Source: Megalobrama amblycephala (lineage: Eukaryota > Chordata > Actinopteri > Cypriniformes > Xenocyprididae). Taken from it: a DNA stretch of 64,000 nt. The stretch's first letter is position 1, and each line of letters starts with the position of its first letter. Shown here one piece after another: positions 1 through 9,333 of the stretch. The DNA is taken from contig NC_063045.1 in assembly GCF_018812025.1 (NCBI RefSeq), positions 47,458,352 to 47,522,351 of the forward strand, read 5' to 3'. Under the pieces are notes generated by a model that ran no database searches, was not told where the DNA came from, and saw only the letters and a program-made list of their open reading frames with translations. A program made the translations under genes and the position numbers.

Positions 1-469
1 TTACTTAGAAGGCGGGACGTATTCCGCCATATTGCGCGTTGCAGTTTCTCCCATAGACATATAATAATGTTTATTATAATGTCTATGGTTTCTCCCATTC
101 ATAACTGGAGTGAACCCTCTTGAGTATCCGCTTGTTAAGTCGTGAGGTAAAGAACGCCGTTTCCGGGGCCAAGCCTCGACTCGTTTCACTTGAGAATGCC
201 ATCGACGGCCGTTTATGAGCGCTATTTATTCAATATTTATAAACATCAATCATTTAAAAAAGTTAAACATTTTAAATACTTACAGTCTACACAACAGTCT
301 CCGTGCTCACAGCGTCACAGATATGAATGATTTATAAAAGATGAATCATTGTCTGGCCATCTGGAATTTTGGTATGGAGATAAAGGTTATAATTATATAT
401 TTGTTTGTAGTATACACCACATCGTGTATGTATAGCACCATTTGTTGTTTTCTTGTGGTATGAGATAGA
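1..469. other. Left-edge unique DNA, pre-insertion flank of the LINE
   Basis: No gene recognised. Positions 1-235 are GC-richer and contain YY1-like GGCGGAAT/ATGGCGG text on the minus strand; 236-469 is AT-rich. A 62-codon minus-strand reading frame (189-1) has no similarity I recognise and is probably chance, although it could be part of an exon of a gene lying to the left. Before the LINE inserted, this segment joined directly to the promoter-like sequence now at 5976. Confidence 0.4.
51..88. repeat. Short inverted repeat (10-bp arms)
   Basis: CCATAGACAT at 51-60 is matched by its exact reverse complement ATGTCTATGG at 79-88, with an AT-rich loop that is itself partly symmetrical. It may be the remnant of a small palindromic transposon or a chance cruciform; no role can be assigned. 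Confidence 0.6.
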
Positions 470-479
470 GCGTTAGGAC

Positions 480-485
<6 letters not shown>
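470..485. repeat. Target-site duplication, LINE 3' side
   Basis: GCGTTAGGACCAGGTT here is repeated exactly at 5960-5975. The copies bracket the poly(A) tail and the 5' end of the LINE, as expected for target-primed reverse transcription. The last two T's could belong either to the duplication or to the poly(A) tail. Confidence 0.95.
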
Positions 486-521
<36 letters not shown>

Positions 522-529
522 AATTTTTT

Positions 530-535
530 TTTATT
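530..535 (-). terminator. AATAAA poly(A) signal of the LINE
   Basis: The + strand TTTATT reads AATAAA on the element's coding strand, about 10 nt before the long A tail. It is the natural 3'-end signal of the retrotransposon transcript. Confidence 0.7.
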
Positions 536-799
536 GAAATTACACATTTGCTTACAAAGTACAGAAGTGAGAAATAGTCAAGAGAAAAGAGCCAGGGGTT
601 CAGGGATAGCCAAACATGACATCACATTGAAAATGAAAAAGAAAGAAAAAATAATTAATAGTAATAAATATTAATAATAAAAATAAATTAAATTAAAAAA
701 AAAAAAAAAAGGATAAAAATAAATAAATGGGCAAATATCAATTAAACAATAACAATAAATAACAACATAAACAATCCTCCCCATAAAACAAAATAAAGA

Positions 800-3700
800 T
801 TATACAAAGACACCAAAAAGTGAGCATACATTTAAAGTTTTAGTAGCCTTTTTGTTACAGGAGGTAGATAAAGATTTAATATAGATCTTAACATCTTCTT
901 GAAAGTGACAAAAGTAGGGGGTCACTTTCATAAATTTACATTTGTGGATAAAGTATTTTGCAAGTAAAATAATTAGGTTGGAAAGAAAAAAAACATTTTC
1001 GTGCTGCTTCTCAAAAATAACAAATCCAAACAAGACATCCTTAAAATAAAGCTCAAAGTCTTCATATATATAGTCTACCATAAATTGGCAAATGTCTTGC
1101 CAAAGTTTTCTTGTATGATCACAATGCCAGAAAAGATGAAAGAGAGTTTCTGGTTGTGTATCACAAAAAGTACAGTTCACATCTATATTTAATTTAAATT
1201 TAGACACAATGAAGGTTTTTACAGGATAGTACCGATGAATAAGCTTAAATGAAATCTCTTTGACCTTATTTACCAAAAGATACTTGTTAGGAAGAGTCCA
1301 AACCTTCTTCCACAATATGTTTTCCACTAAATTATTCCATATTGAAATGACATGAGGAGTGGAAACCCAATCATTAAGAAAAAGAGAACGAATATCTCTA
1401 TTACTTTTTAGTGTAGATTTAAAGCATATTCTGCCTATATACGTGTCAGTCGGGTCTGGGAGAGGCATTTCAGAACTTGTCAAAACCCTATTACAGCTTC
1501 TAAATAACATAGTGACACCATTAGGGATAGCACCAAATACAATGGCAAACTGTTTTGGAGTAACAGGAATATTATAATGAGAAAGAAACTCTTGGTAAGT
1601 AAATAGGAAACCATCCTGATTAAATAGTTGACTAACCCGATTGATTCCATTCTTAAACCAATTTTCAAAAAATAAAGACTTATGTTTATAACAAATATTC
1701 TTATTATTCCAAATGAAGTAACTGGTTGGAGAAAAGTTGTGTTTGAAGATCATAGACCATGCCAATAGTGCTTGTTTGTGGAAATTGGAAAGAGCAACAG
1801 GGATCTTCTCAATGCTGAAGTTACACATCAAAAGAAAATTCAAACCCCCCAATTGAGAAAATACATATTTTGGTATAATATTCCAAATACTGGATGGATT
1901 TCTCAAATAATTCCTCAACCAGTTGATCTTAAATGTATTATTTAACGTTGTAAAATCAACAAAATTAAGACCACCGTTACTGAAGCTGTTGGACAAAACA
2001 GATTTTTTTACATAATGAGTCTTATTTTTCCATACAAAATTACATAGTAGTTGGTCAATCCTTTTACACATCACTCTATCAAGTTCTAAAGAGATGGCGG
2101 CATATGTCAGACGTGAGATGCCTTCTGCCTTAGAGAGCAGAATCCTTCCTTTCAACGATAAGTCTCTCTGAAGCCACTGATTAAATTTTCTTTTAGTTTT
2201 CTCTATAATAGGCAAAAAGTTTAAATCACATCTAAGTTTGGGATTTTTGGAGATTACTATTCCAAGGTAGGTTATTGTCTCTTTGACTGGGATATCACAA
2301 ATGCTGGAAACGGAGAATTGCTTTATTGGCATTAATTCACATTTGAGCACATTAAGGTGAAGCCCAGAAGCATTGGAGAACGTTTTGATAGTATTAAGAG
2401 CTAAAGAAATCTGGTCTGAATTTTTAAGGAAAAGGGTAGTATCATCGGCCAGTTGACTGATGATGATCTCCTTTCCCATGATACTAACTCCTTGCAAGGC
2501 ACTATTCTTGACGTAAATGGCTAGCAATTGTGTAGTCAATATAAACAAGTATGGCGAAATGGGACACCCCTGACGTATCCCCCGCTGCAGTTCAAATCTT
2601 GGAGAGGTGCCGTGTTTGAGCTTAATGGAAGAATTACCGTGGGCATATAAAGTTTTAATTGCTCTAGTGAACAGGTCCCCAAAGCCAAATTTTTCTAAGG
2701 TTTTGAAAATAAAACCATGTTCGATAGAATCGAAGGCTTTGTAAAAGTCCAGAAAAAGCATATAACTATCATCACCTACTAACTCCGAATAATCTAACAA
2801 ATCAAGAACCAATCGAATATTGTTCGAGATGTGTCTATTTTTTAGAAAGCCTGATTGTGTTTCATCTATTATGTCCTCTAAAATGGCTTTTAAACGTTTG
2901 GCAAAAATTGTGGCAATAATTTTATAATCACAATTTAAAAGACTAATCGGGCGCCAATTATCAATTAATAGTAAGTCTTTTTTAGGTTTGGGGATAAGAG
3001 TTATTAAACTTTGTGTTAGGGTAGAAGGAAGAGATCCCATACTAATACTTTCATAAATTACTTCTAACAGAAAAGGGGCCAAATCTTTTGCAAATCTATG
3101 GTAAAATTCTGAAGTGAGGCCATCTACACCTGGCGATTTATTTACTTTTAAATTTTTTATAGATTCAAGAACCTCAACTAGTGTGATGGGGCGATCACAA
3201 AAATCTTTATCGGAAGCACTAATACCATCAATGCTACCTACCGAGGCCATAAAGGATATAGTGCTGTCACAACAGAATCGGCTGCTATAAAGATTCTTAT
3301 AAAATTCTGAACAATATTTGGCTATTTCTTTCGGGTCTTCAGAGAAAGAGTTACCAATTTTCAACTGATGAATGTTGTTTTTAGTCAGAGATTTTTCCAA
3401 TCTAAAAAAGTAAGCTGAATTTTGTTCTCCTTCTTCGAGCCAGCGTCTTCTGGACCTTACAAAGGCACCTTCAGCTCTTGATTTATAAAGTTCATCCAAT
3501 TTGTGCTGATATTCAAAGAGAGTATTACTTTCTTCCACAGATAAGCTATTAGGGAATCTAGAAGACAAGTAAGCAATGGTGGAAATGATGTTCTCTTCTT
3601 GGGCTCTTTTAAGTTTGGCAATATTATTACAATAATTTCTGAAAAATTTGCCCAATTCAAATTTAAGCAACTCCCAATGTTTACCATAGACCCTTTCTGC

Positions 3701-4540
3701 TTTAGCTTTAGTCCAAAAGGAATGAATAAATTTCTTCACTTCTAGAATAACAGTCTCATGTTTCAGTATTGAGCTGTTAAGTTTCCAATAAGAATTATAA
3801 AATTTAGTGGAGGATATCGGCAGTAGATCAATTTTGATTTGTATCGCCTTATGATCAGATAATGGGGTAGACAAAATATTAGTACTTAGGTTGTCTTCAA
3901 GCACATGGGAAACTAACCACAGATCAATTCTCGATTGTTTAGACCTTGAATTATTACACCATGTAAAAGTAGTGTTATTAGGATGCTTAACTCTCCAAGC
4001 GTCAATCAAATCAAATCGTTGCATTAACATTTTTAGCTTTACATTTGTGTTAGAACAAGATCCTGGAGGCCATCTATCAATCACGTTATCTAATGTGATA
4101 TTAAAATCACCACCCAAAATCATATGTGCTTTAGGAAATTTAGCTAACCAATGAACAATTCTCTCTTCTACTCTATCTAAAAGAATGTCATTTTCTGCCT
4201 TTGTATTGTACCCATAAATATTTATGACAATGAAATTAGAGTTATGAATTTGAACAACATGACATAGAAAATGTCCATTAGTATCAAAGTCTGTATAGGG
4301 AAGTTTTCCAGCAAATAAGTTTTTGAGTGTACAAACACCTGCAGAGCGTTGAGAAGCATGAGAACAAAAAATGTCATTTCCCCACTGGGATTTCCAAAAA
4401 GGCACATCCTCAGAGATGCTGTGAGTCTCTTGAAAAAAACAAAAATCCGTTTTATGTTGTTTGGCAAATAAAAAAATGGCTTTCCGTTTTAAATTGTTCC
4501 TAAGTCCCCTGGCATTGAGAGAAATTAAAGACAAGGACAT
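800..4540 (-). CDS. LINE ORF2 protein: endonuclease + reverse transcriptase
   Basis: 1246-residue uninterrupted protein of an L1/Tx1-type LINE. It nicks chromosomal DNA and copies the element RNA at the nick. Residues 1-235 form an APE-like endonuclease with the family signature residues in order: QET (E38), GGDFN (D145, N147), RID (D206) and SDH (228-230). Residues about 465-760 hold the reverse transcriptase, with the PGVDGL block (470-475), NWRPISLL (528-535), motif A FLDFYKAFD (596-604), motif B RQGCPISP (656-663) and the catalytic LADD (697-700), where many relatives have FADD. A CxxC...H...C cluster (C1123, C1126, H1135, C1140) resembles the zf-RVT/C-terminal segment of these elements. 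Length matches typical L1 ORF2 (about 1200-1280). The first ATG lies 371 bp after the ORF1 stop, so translation needs reinitiation or unconventional entry, as in other L1s. Confidence 0.95.
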   Translation of the reverse strand: MSLSLISLNARGLRNNLKRKAIFLFAKQHKTDFCFFQETHSISEDVPFWKSQWGNDIFCSHASQRSAGVCTLKNLFAGKLPYTDFDTNGHFLCHVVQIHNSNFIVINIYGYNTKAENDILLDRVEERIVHWLAKFPKAHMILGGDFNITLDNVIDRWPPGSCSNTNVKLKMLMQRFDLIDAWRVKHPNNTTFTWCNNSRSKQSRIDLWLVSHVLEDNLSTNILSTPLSDHKAIQIKIDLLPISSTKFYNSYWKLNSSILKHETVILEVKKFIHSFWTKAKAERVYGKHWELLKFELGKFFRNYCNNIAKLKRAQEENIISTIAYLSSRFPNSLSVEESNTLFEYQHKLDELYKSRAEGAFVRSRRRWLEEGEQNSAYFFRLEKSLTKNNIHQLKIGNSFSEDPKEIAKYCSEFYKNLYSSRFCCDSTISFMASVGSIDGISASDKDFCDRPITLVEVLESIKNLKVNKSPGVDGLTSEFYHRFAKDLAPFLLEVIYESISMGSLPSTLTQSLITLIPKPKKDLLLIDNWRPISLLNCDYKIIATIFAKRLKAILEDIIDETQSGFLKNRHISNNIRLVLDLLDYSELVGDDSYMLFLDFYKAFDSIEHGFIFKTLEKFGFGDLFTRAIKTLYAHGNSSIKLKHGTSPRFELQRGIRQGCPISPYLFILTTQLLAIYVKNSALQGVSIMGKEIIISQLADDTTLFLKNSDQISLALNTIKTFSNASGLHLNVLKCELMPIKQFSVSSICDIPVKETITYLGIVISKNPKLRCDLNFLPIIEKTKRKFNQWLQRDLSLKGRILLSKAEGISRLTYAAISLELDRVMCKRIDQLLCNFVWKNKTHYVKKSVLSNSFSNGGLNFVDFTTLNNTFKINWLRNYLRNPSSIWNIIPKYVFSQLGGLNFLLMCNFSIEKIPVALSNFHKQALLAWSMIFKHNFSPTSYFIWNNKNICYKHKSLFFENWFKNGINRVSQLFNQDGFLFTYQEFLSHYNIPVTPKQFAIVFGAIPNGVTMLFRSCNRVLTSSEMPLPDPTDTYIGRICFKSTLKSNRDIRSLFLNDWVSTPHVISIWNNLVENILWKKVWTLPNKYLLVNKVKEISFKLIHRYYPVKTFIVSKFKLNIDVNCTFCDTQPETLFHLFWHCDHTRKLWQDICQFMVDYIYEDFELYFKDVLFGFVIFEKQHENVFFLSNLIILLAKYFIHKCKFMKVTPYFCHFQEDVKIYIKSLSTSCNKKATKTLNVCSLFGVFV

Positions 4541-4911
4541 CAGAAAAGCAAGATTAGAATAAAACGGCAGAAATAGAAGTCACTTGAACAAATTTCTCAA
4601 AACAGAAGCTCAAAGACGACTACTAAACGTGATGAGAACAGAAAGCACCACATCAACTGTAGCTTCGTCGGTATAAACGGACGGAATAAGGACATTAGCT
4701 ATCGGATCTTGAGATGAAAATATGGTCACCAGAAAATATGGTCTTGAACAAAAAGGACCATGTGCACAAAAGCACCATTTTTAAATTGAATTTAACTTAA
4801 AAAAAAAAATAATAATAAAATAAATAAATGTAAAAAAAATTTGGTGAAGAACAGAAAAGTTTGTTTTTTATAAATAAGCATGTAAATATTTTATCTCAAA
4901 GTTGAGAAAAT
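4541..4911 (-). other. LINE inter-ORF spacer
   Basis: 371 bp between the ORF1 stop and ORF2 start codons. It is A/T-rich near 4800-4870 with no long reading frame. It is unusually long compared with the roughly 60-bp spacer of human L1. Confidence 0.8.
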
Positions 4912-5793
4912 TCACCCTGATGGAAAAATCTCTTTTTTTTCCACAAAGGCACGACCAGCTACAAAGTAGGCAATCTTTCCTGCTTTCCGTGCTTCGTCTA
5001 CTAATGGCCACAACTTCATTCTACTTTCTCTGTCGGCCTTGCAAAGATCCTCTCTGAAGCGCAGGCCGTTTTCCCGTAGATAAATGGAGTTTTTGGCCGC
5101 TGCCCACACTGCTGCCCTGTGTAGACGCGAAGAGAACTGGATGATTACACCGCGGGCAGAGTTCATTTTCTTGACACCAACACGATGCACAGTGTCAATC
5201 ACATCCGGGAGACGATCAGCGTGTTCTGGTGGCAGTAGTTTCTGACAAATGCGAACCACTTCTTTCCTTACATCTTTCTCGTCGACATTTTCTGGCACGC
5301 CATGTAATTTCAGATTCCAACGTCTGGAGTACCGCTCCAATTCAGTGATGCGTGACTCCACTGCAGTGATTCGATTACTCTCTTTCAACAGCGATGACTC
5401 TACTTGGGAAACTTTGGTTTTCACCTCATTCACATCATTACACACGGAGTTCAGCTTTTCTCTCAATCCGGCAATGTGAGAAGTGTTGGCAGCAACCATT
5501 GACTCGAGTTTATCAGACCTCATGTTAATGAGCTCAGAGAGTTTCGAAATTATGTCGTCAGCGGACTCACCTCGGCCTTTTTTTGAAGGAGGCTTCAAAG
5601 GAGTACACGGGAGTGAGGGGAAATCTTCTACAGACATCACCGAAAATTCCACTTTCTCTTCAGGTCCATAGTAATCGTGACAACTGTCGACAAGGACGTT
5701 ATGGGCAGCAGCAGAGCTGGCTGACGCATCCATGTCAGCAGCCAATTCTTTCTTCTTCGTCGCAAAGTTCTTCCGTTTCTTATCAGTTGACAT
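4912..5793 (-). CDS. LINE ORF1 protein: coiled-coil RNA-binding chaperone
   Basis: 293-residue intact protein resembling L1 ORF1p (Transposase_22 type), which trimerises, coats the element RNA and acts as a nucleic-acid chaperone during retrotransposition. A basic, low-complexity N-terminus (residues 1-80, KKRK and KKGRG patches) is followed by a heptad-rich helix (about 84-152, e.g. LREKLNSV, VSQVESSLL, ITAVESRITELE). Then comes the signature ERYSRRWNLKLHGVPE, which opens the RRM-like fold in this family, and a C-terminal domain with RFREDLCKADRESR. The start is the first ATG after the 166-nt leader. No frameshift or stop interrupts it. Confidence 0.92.
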   Translation of the reverse strand: MSTDKKRKNFATKKKELAADMDASASSAAAHNVLVDSCHDYYGPEEKVEFSVMSVEDFPSLPCTPLKPPSKKGRGESADDIISKLSELINMRSDKLESMVAANTSHIAGLREKLNSVCNDVNEVKTKVSQVESSLLKESNRITAVESRITELERYSRRWNLKLHGVPENVDEKDVRKEVVRICQKLLPPEHADRLPDVIDTVHRVGVKKMNSARGVIIQFSSRLHRAAVWAAAKNSIYLRENGLRFREDLCKADRESRMKLWPLVDEARKAGKIAYFVAGRAFVEKKEIFPSG

Positions 5794-5959
5794 TTTTTCT
5801 TAAACGTGAGCAAACCGTAGCAGACAATTATCAGTTAACATCCCAATAGGGCGCAGATTGAAAGCAAAAAGTCCGTTTTATTGCTTAAATTTAACTTTGT
5901 TAATGGGCGCTAGGTCTCAACACTTGTACTCACGGCGCCATCTTGCGCGCTCCATTCTC
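5794..5959 (-). promoter_or_regulatory. LINE 5' leader/internal promoter with YY1-like site
   Basis: The first 166 nt of the element. AAGATGGCG occurs on the element strand at 5944-5936, offset 16-24 from the 5' terminus. In mammalian L1 a YY1 site with the same core lies at nearly the same offset and directs accurate initiation. The correspondence here is seen in sequence; function is inferred. Confidence 0.6.
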
Positions 5960-5975
5960 GCGTTAGGACCAGGTT
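5960..5975. repeat. Target-site duplication, LINE 5' side
   Basis: GCGTTAGGACCAGGTT, identical to 470-485. It fixes the element's 5' boundary at 5959 and shows that the copy is not 5'-truncated. Confidence 0.95.
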
Positions 5976-6100
5976 AGGACCCGGAAGCGCTGCCGCGTGA
6001 CGTCAGACTTAACAACCGAATAGAACCCAAGAGGCGAAACTCTTATCCTTTTTGGGCAACAGCCACTAGATGGCGCTCCGGTAGCGCGGCCGCCATGATC
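5976..6100. promoter_or_regulatory. Promoter-like GC-rich block (ETS, CRE, CTCF, YY1 motifs)
   Basis: Immediately beside the LINE lie CCGGAAGC (ETS-type, 5981-5988), the palindromic cAMP-response element TGACGTCA (5998-6005), a full CTCF consensus (6063-6076) and GCGGCCGCCATGAT (6086-6099, YY1-like). This clustering is typical of CpG-type vertebrate promoters. No downstream coding exon could be recognised on either strand, so the gene it would serve, if any, is unknown. Confidence 0.4.
6063..6076 (+). promoter_or_regulatory. CTCF consensus motif
   Basis: CCACTAGATGGCGC matches the CTCF core CCASYAGRKGGCRS at all 14 positions. It has the same orientation as the match at 18687. Confidence 0.6.
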
Positions 6101-6964
6101 GGGTGAAAATACTTAACTGGACCATAGAATCCTTCACATCTTACGCACCCAAAATCGGCGAATTTCACTGCCAAATCAGAAGCGCAATAGAACAGTTTTT
6201 TTTTAAATTAAGTCACCAGTAAATTTTATGGCTTCTACAGTAAATGTTGTATTGTCTTATATATGTTTTATTTTACCAGATGTGGAATCCAACCATTCAA
6301 CCATCTGAGGTAACGTAGTTAGCCTACTTTATTATTTCCATTTTATGCAACTTTACACATTTATTAATAGTAAATTAATAATTAATAAATTTAAGGTCAT
6401 CATGTTTAAAGCATGGTTTAAAGCAAACAATATATTTCAGTTCATTATACAAACATAATGATCTTATAATACATGATGCATTGCTGTGTCCGTTATCACA
6501 ATTCCCACGTTTGGACACTTTTGCTTTAACATACAACACTACAAAATCAAGCTGTTATTTTCTGTTATTTATTGTCCAACATTCACAATTTTTCTGATGC
6601 ATGTCCTTAATTTAATTTCATATGTTGGTATTAATTCAGTGTTTATAATGCTAATACTTGAACTGCAAACAATTTTAACCCAAACTGACTGGGTTTCTAG
6701 AGAGCAAAGGTTTTGTGAAAAAAGTGGAAGACTTAAACACAAAGTCTGTAAAATAAACTTAAAAGGATTTGATGATCACTAGTGATAGTACTAGTGATTT
6801 TTTTTTTAACAAAGCAGCTGATATTGCCATAGAAACTAGTGCACCGACGAGTCGCTTTCACGCCAAAATGGCGGGAACTCAGGGCAGCTGCTGGGCGCCG
6901 TTGTTGCAATGGAACGTTCTACTGAGTTTCGCTGCTTGTTAGTGAATATTCTTTGTCTATAGTC
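6101..6964. other. AT-rich intergenic DNA
   Basis: No gene seen; reading frames here are short and without similarity. An E2F/YY1-like palindromic patch, CACGCCAAAATGGCGGGAA, lies at 6859-6877 (GGCGGGAA and its near-mirror ACGCCAAAA). A tiny exon-like interval around 6281-6310 (AG before ATG, GAG/GTAACG after) is too short to support. Confidence 0.3.
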
Positions 6965-7285
6965 TTTAGGTGCGTTCACGCGGCCTCGTAATTCCTGTAG
7001 TTACGAGATTCTAGCTTGTAAAAGCGTTCACGTCCTCGTAGAGCTCGTGATTACAGCTTGTAAGCTGGGAGTTTTCTGAAAGCTCCCACATGTACCACGT
7101 GGCCGCTGTACCGCCTGACCGCTGTATATTCATTTTAGGCTTTGATAGTGGGGCCATAGAAAGCATGATAGAAACGCATCATTCCCAGTCAGCTCCGAGT
7201 ATAACGTCACGTGTTGTCATTTCAAGATTACGAGATGGCGTGATTGGTTGAGACAAATGCTGCGTTCACGGCGTGAACTCTTACA
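6965..7285. mobile_element. Probable MITE with GCGTTCACG ends
   Basis: TAGGTGCGTTCACG at about 6967 and CGTGAACTC near 7273 form imperfect inverted ends around a segment rich in further GTTCACG copies (e.g. 7025, 7265). Such GCGTTCAC-ended repeats are common in cyprinid genomes. The boundaries are approximate and no target duplication was identified. Confidence 0.4.
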
Positions 7286-8804
7286 GACGTGCTACTCTCT
7301 ACACCACCGCCAAAGTAGCCGGAACAACTTTTCTCTATGACAAGCTATACAGGCGAGTGACTTTATGTACGCAATATCCTGTGAAAACCATCCCGCTAGG
7401 TCTAAAATATAAGAGAATCAGTAAGACAAAACACATTTTGAATTTGAATAACTACTGATGATGCATTGACTCATTATTTACTATTTAATTTTGAACAAAA
7501 ATGTTACATGATAGTGTACCTTGAAATAATGTTAGTTCATTCACAATTAGCTTTTCAAGCTGAGGTAAATATAACATAGCCTACAGGCCTAGAAGGTACA
7601 CACAGTGTCATAAACACAAATCATTATCATGATAACACATGACACTAAAATAATGCAATAAACATTTATTTAACAACATGAGATGAATAAAAAAACACTC
7701 ATGTACATAACTGATTCAGTTATTTCATTGAAAAAAACAGTAAATGTGACCATCAGAATTCTCATACAGAGAAGTCTGGGAATTTATTTATTTGTTTATT
7801 TATTTATTTATTTTCACTGTACATTATAAAATTGTTCTTTTTCACTTTCAAAAACTGTACATTTAACAGAATTTTACTGTAACGTTACATAAAATGCCCC
7901 ATAAGATCTATTACAGATTTTCTCTGCAGTGAACTTACTGTGAAGTATTAACAGGTTTTTACTGTAGGATATTTTTTTTGTCTTTTACAGTTAAAATTCT
8001 GATCATTTTTAGCTGGATGTTGGGGGTTTCCCATTATATTGCCTGTGTAAATGGCTACATAATCATTCAGCATCTCATGTCAAAATACTGTACGAATTGT
8101 GGTCAGATGGCCAACCTGTAGCCATGTCCTCTGTGGCAGCATCCGAGCACACGGACCCCCAGTCACCCCCCCCCTCCTCCTGGCAGGCCTGCCTTTCTGA
8201 TGCCTGTCCTTGAGGATAACCTGGCAAGGACGCCGCTACCCACTGTTTCATGTCTAATTGGCAGCCCCTATACCCAGACACAAGGTGAAACTGCAGCGTG
8301 TGCATGCTTTGATTTAAGAGAGGACAGTGGTTTTCATTTGTCATTGATTCTGTCCTTTGAGACGAGCGAGGGGAAAGCAGGGCCAAATTGTGTGGGTGGC
8401 TGATTTCTCAGTGTCTTGTTCGTTGTGGACGTCTCAGCATGTTTGGACTTTTGCAGGCTTGCTGAGGTGACGCTCACGGGTGTTATTTCTGGATTCCACA
8501 GAAAGCTTGATGCGTATCTGTTCTTAGTCCCCCGAGAGACAGTTGTCAAAATGTCAAAAAAAGAGAAAAATCTAAATTTGAGGTTGTGCTATTTTAATCT
8601 ATTTTATTTGACATCTTTCAGTGCCTTAACTTTATATCATGTCTGTCAGGTGCACCGCAGATTTGACTGAATGCGGGGGCAATTCTAGGATTTCAATCTT
8701 TGGGGGATCTGCCTAACTGTTGATGGAGCTCAGAGGAATATGTCTTACTTTAAGTGTAAAAGGTGACAACTTTTTAAATTAATATTAACACAACGGCTGT
8801 TTGG
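7286..8804. other. Intergenic DNA with a GC-richer island
   Basis: 7290-8060 is AT-rich and includes an (ATTT)n tract (7788-7813). 8080-8670 is GC-richer and free of recognisable repeats. Open frames on both strands there are short and unmatched, so it is non-coding as far as can be seen. Confidence 0.35.
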
Positions 8805-9250
8805 TAGTACTACACTATCATTCAGAAGTTTGTGGTTGGTAGAATTTTTTAATGCTTTTGAAAGAAGTCTAATTTGGTGCTCAGTTATTATCAGTTATTA
8901 TTGGTACTCAATTATTAATAATGCTTCTTATTATTATCAGTATTCATTCTTTGATGAATAGAACAGCATTTATTTGATTATACTTTACTGTCACTTTTGA
9001 TCAATTTAATGCATCCTTGGAAAATAAAAGTAAAAATATTAAAACAATTTTAAAAAATTATCTTGCTTTCTCAGATATTTTGAATGATGTATCATGGTGT
9101 CTACAAAAAAAAAAAAAAAAAAAATACAATATACAGTATTTATTATAGAAATTAATGATACATTATCTTAAAATATTTTCCAAATATTTTTTTTTATGAT
9201 TCACTTTACCTTTAGAACAATGACAAAATGAAAGACAAATATTTAATTTT
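8805..9250 (+). repeat. Rearranged copy of the common cyprinid interspersed repeat
   Basis: Begins CACTATCATTCAGAAGTTTG and contains the diagnostic TTTGATGAATAGAACAGCA and TTTTGATCAATTTAATGCAT segments, but the CACATGATCCTTCAG centre is replaced by a TCAGTTATTATCAG subrepeat. The same substitution occurs in the right half of the foldback at 15757-16535, so this is a subfamily. Confidence 0.6.
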
Positions 9251-9333
9251 GGAAACATGTTGCCTTTAAACTACGTCACTTAATCTTTTTAAGGCTCTTT
9301 ATACATGGATATATAGCTGTCTATAATGGGAAG

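Larger units (their letters stand above)
486..5959 (-). mobile_element. Full-length L1/Tx1-type LINE, both ORFs intact
   Basis: A complete non-LTR retrotransposon of about 5.47 kb on the minus strand. In element order it has a 166-bp 5' leader (5959-5794), ORF1 (5793-4912), a 371-bp spacer, ORF2 (4540-800), a 3' UTR with an AATAAA signal (complement 530-535) and a tail of about 35 A's (read as T's at 484-520). A perfect 16-bp target-site duplication flanks it. ORF1 has the coiled-coil/RRM-like plan of L1 ORF1p; ORF2 has an APE-type endonuclease, reverse transcriptase and a C-terminal zinc-knuckle-like region. Neither ORF is interrupted and the duplication has not diverged, so the insertion is young and may have been competent to move. 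The leader carries AAGATGGCG 16-24 nt from the 5' end. Confidence 0.95.

Noticed and set aside
1..189. 62-codon minus-strand frame at the left edge
   Set aside because: No similarity recognised and crosses an inverted repeat; could be an exon fragment but cannot be supported.
6281..6310. Mini-exon candidate (AG-ATGTGGAATCC...GAG-GTAACG)
   Set aside because: Only about 30 nt, no partner exon that extends a recognisable protein; splice-like dinucleotides at this spacing are expected by chance.
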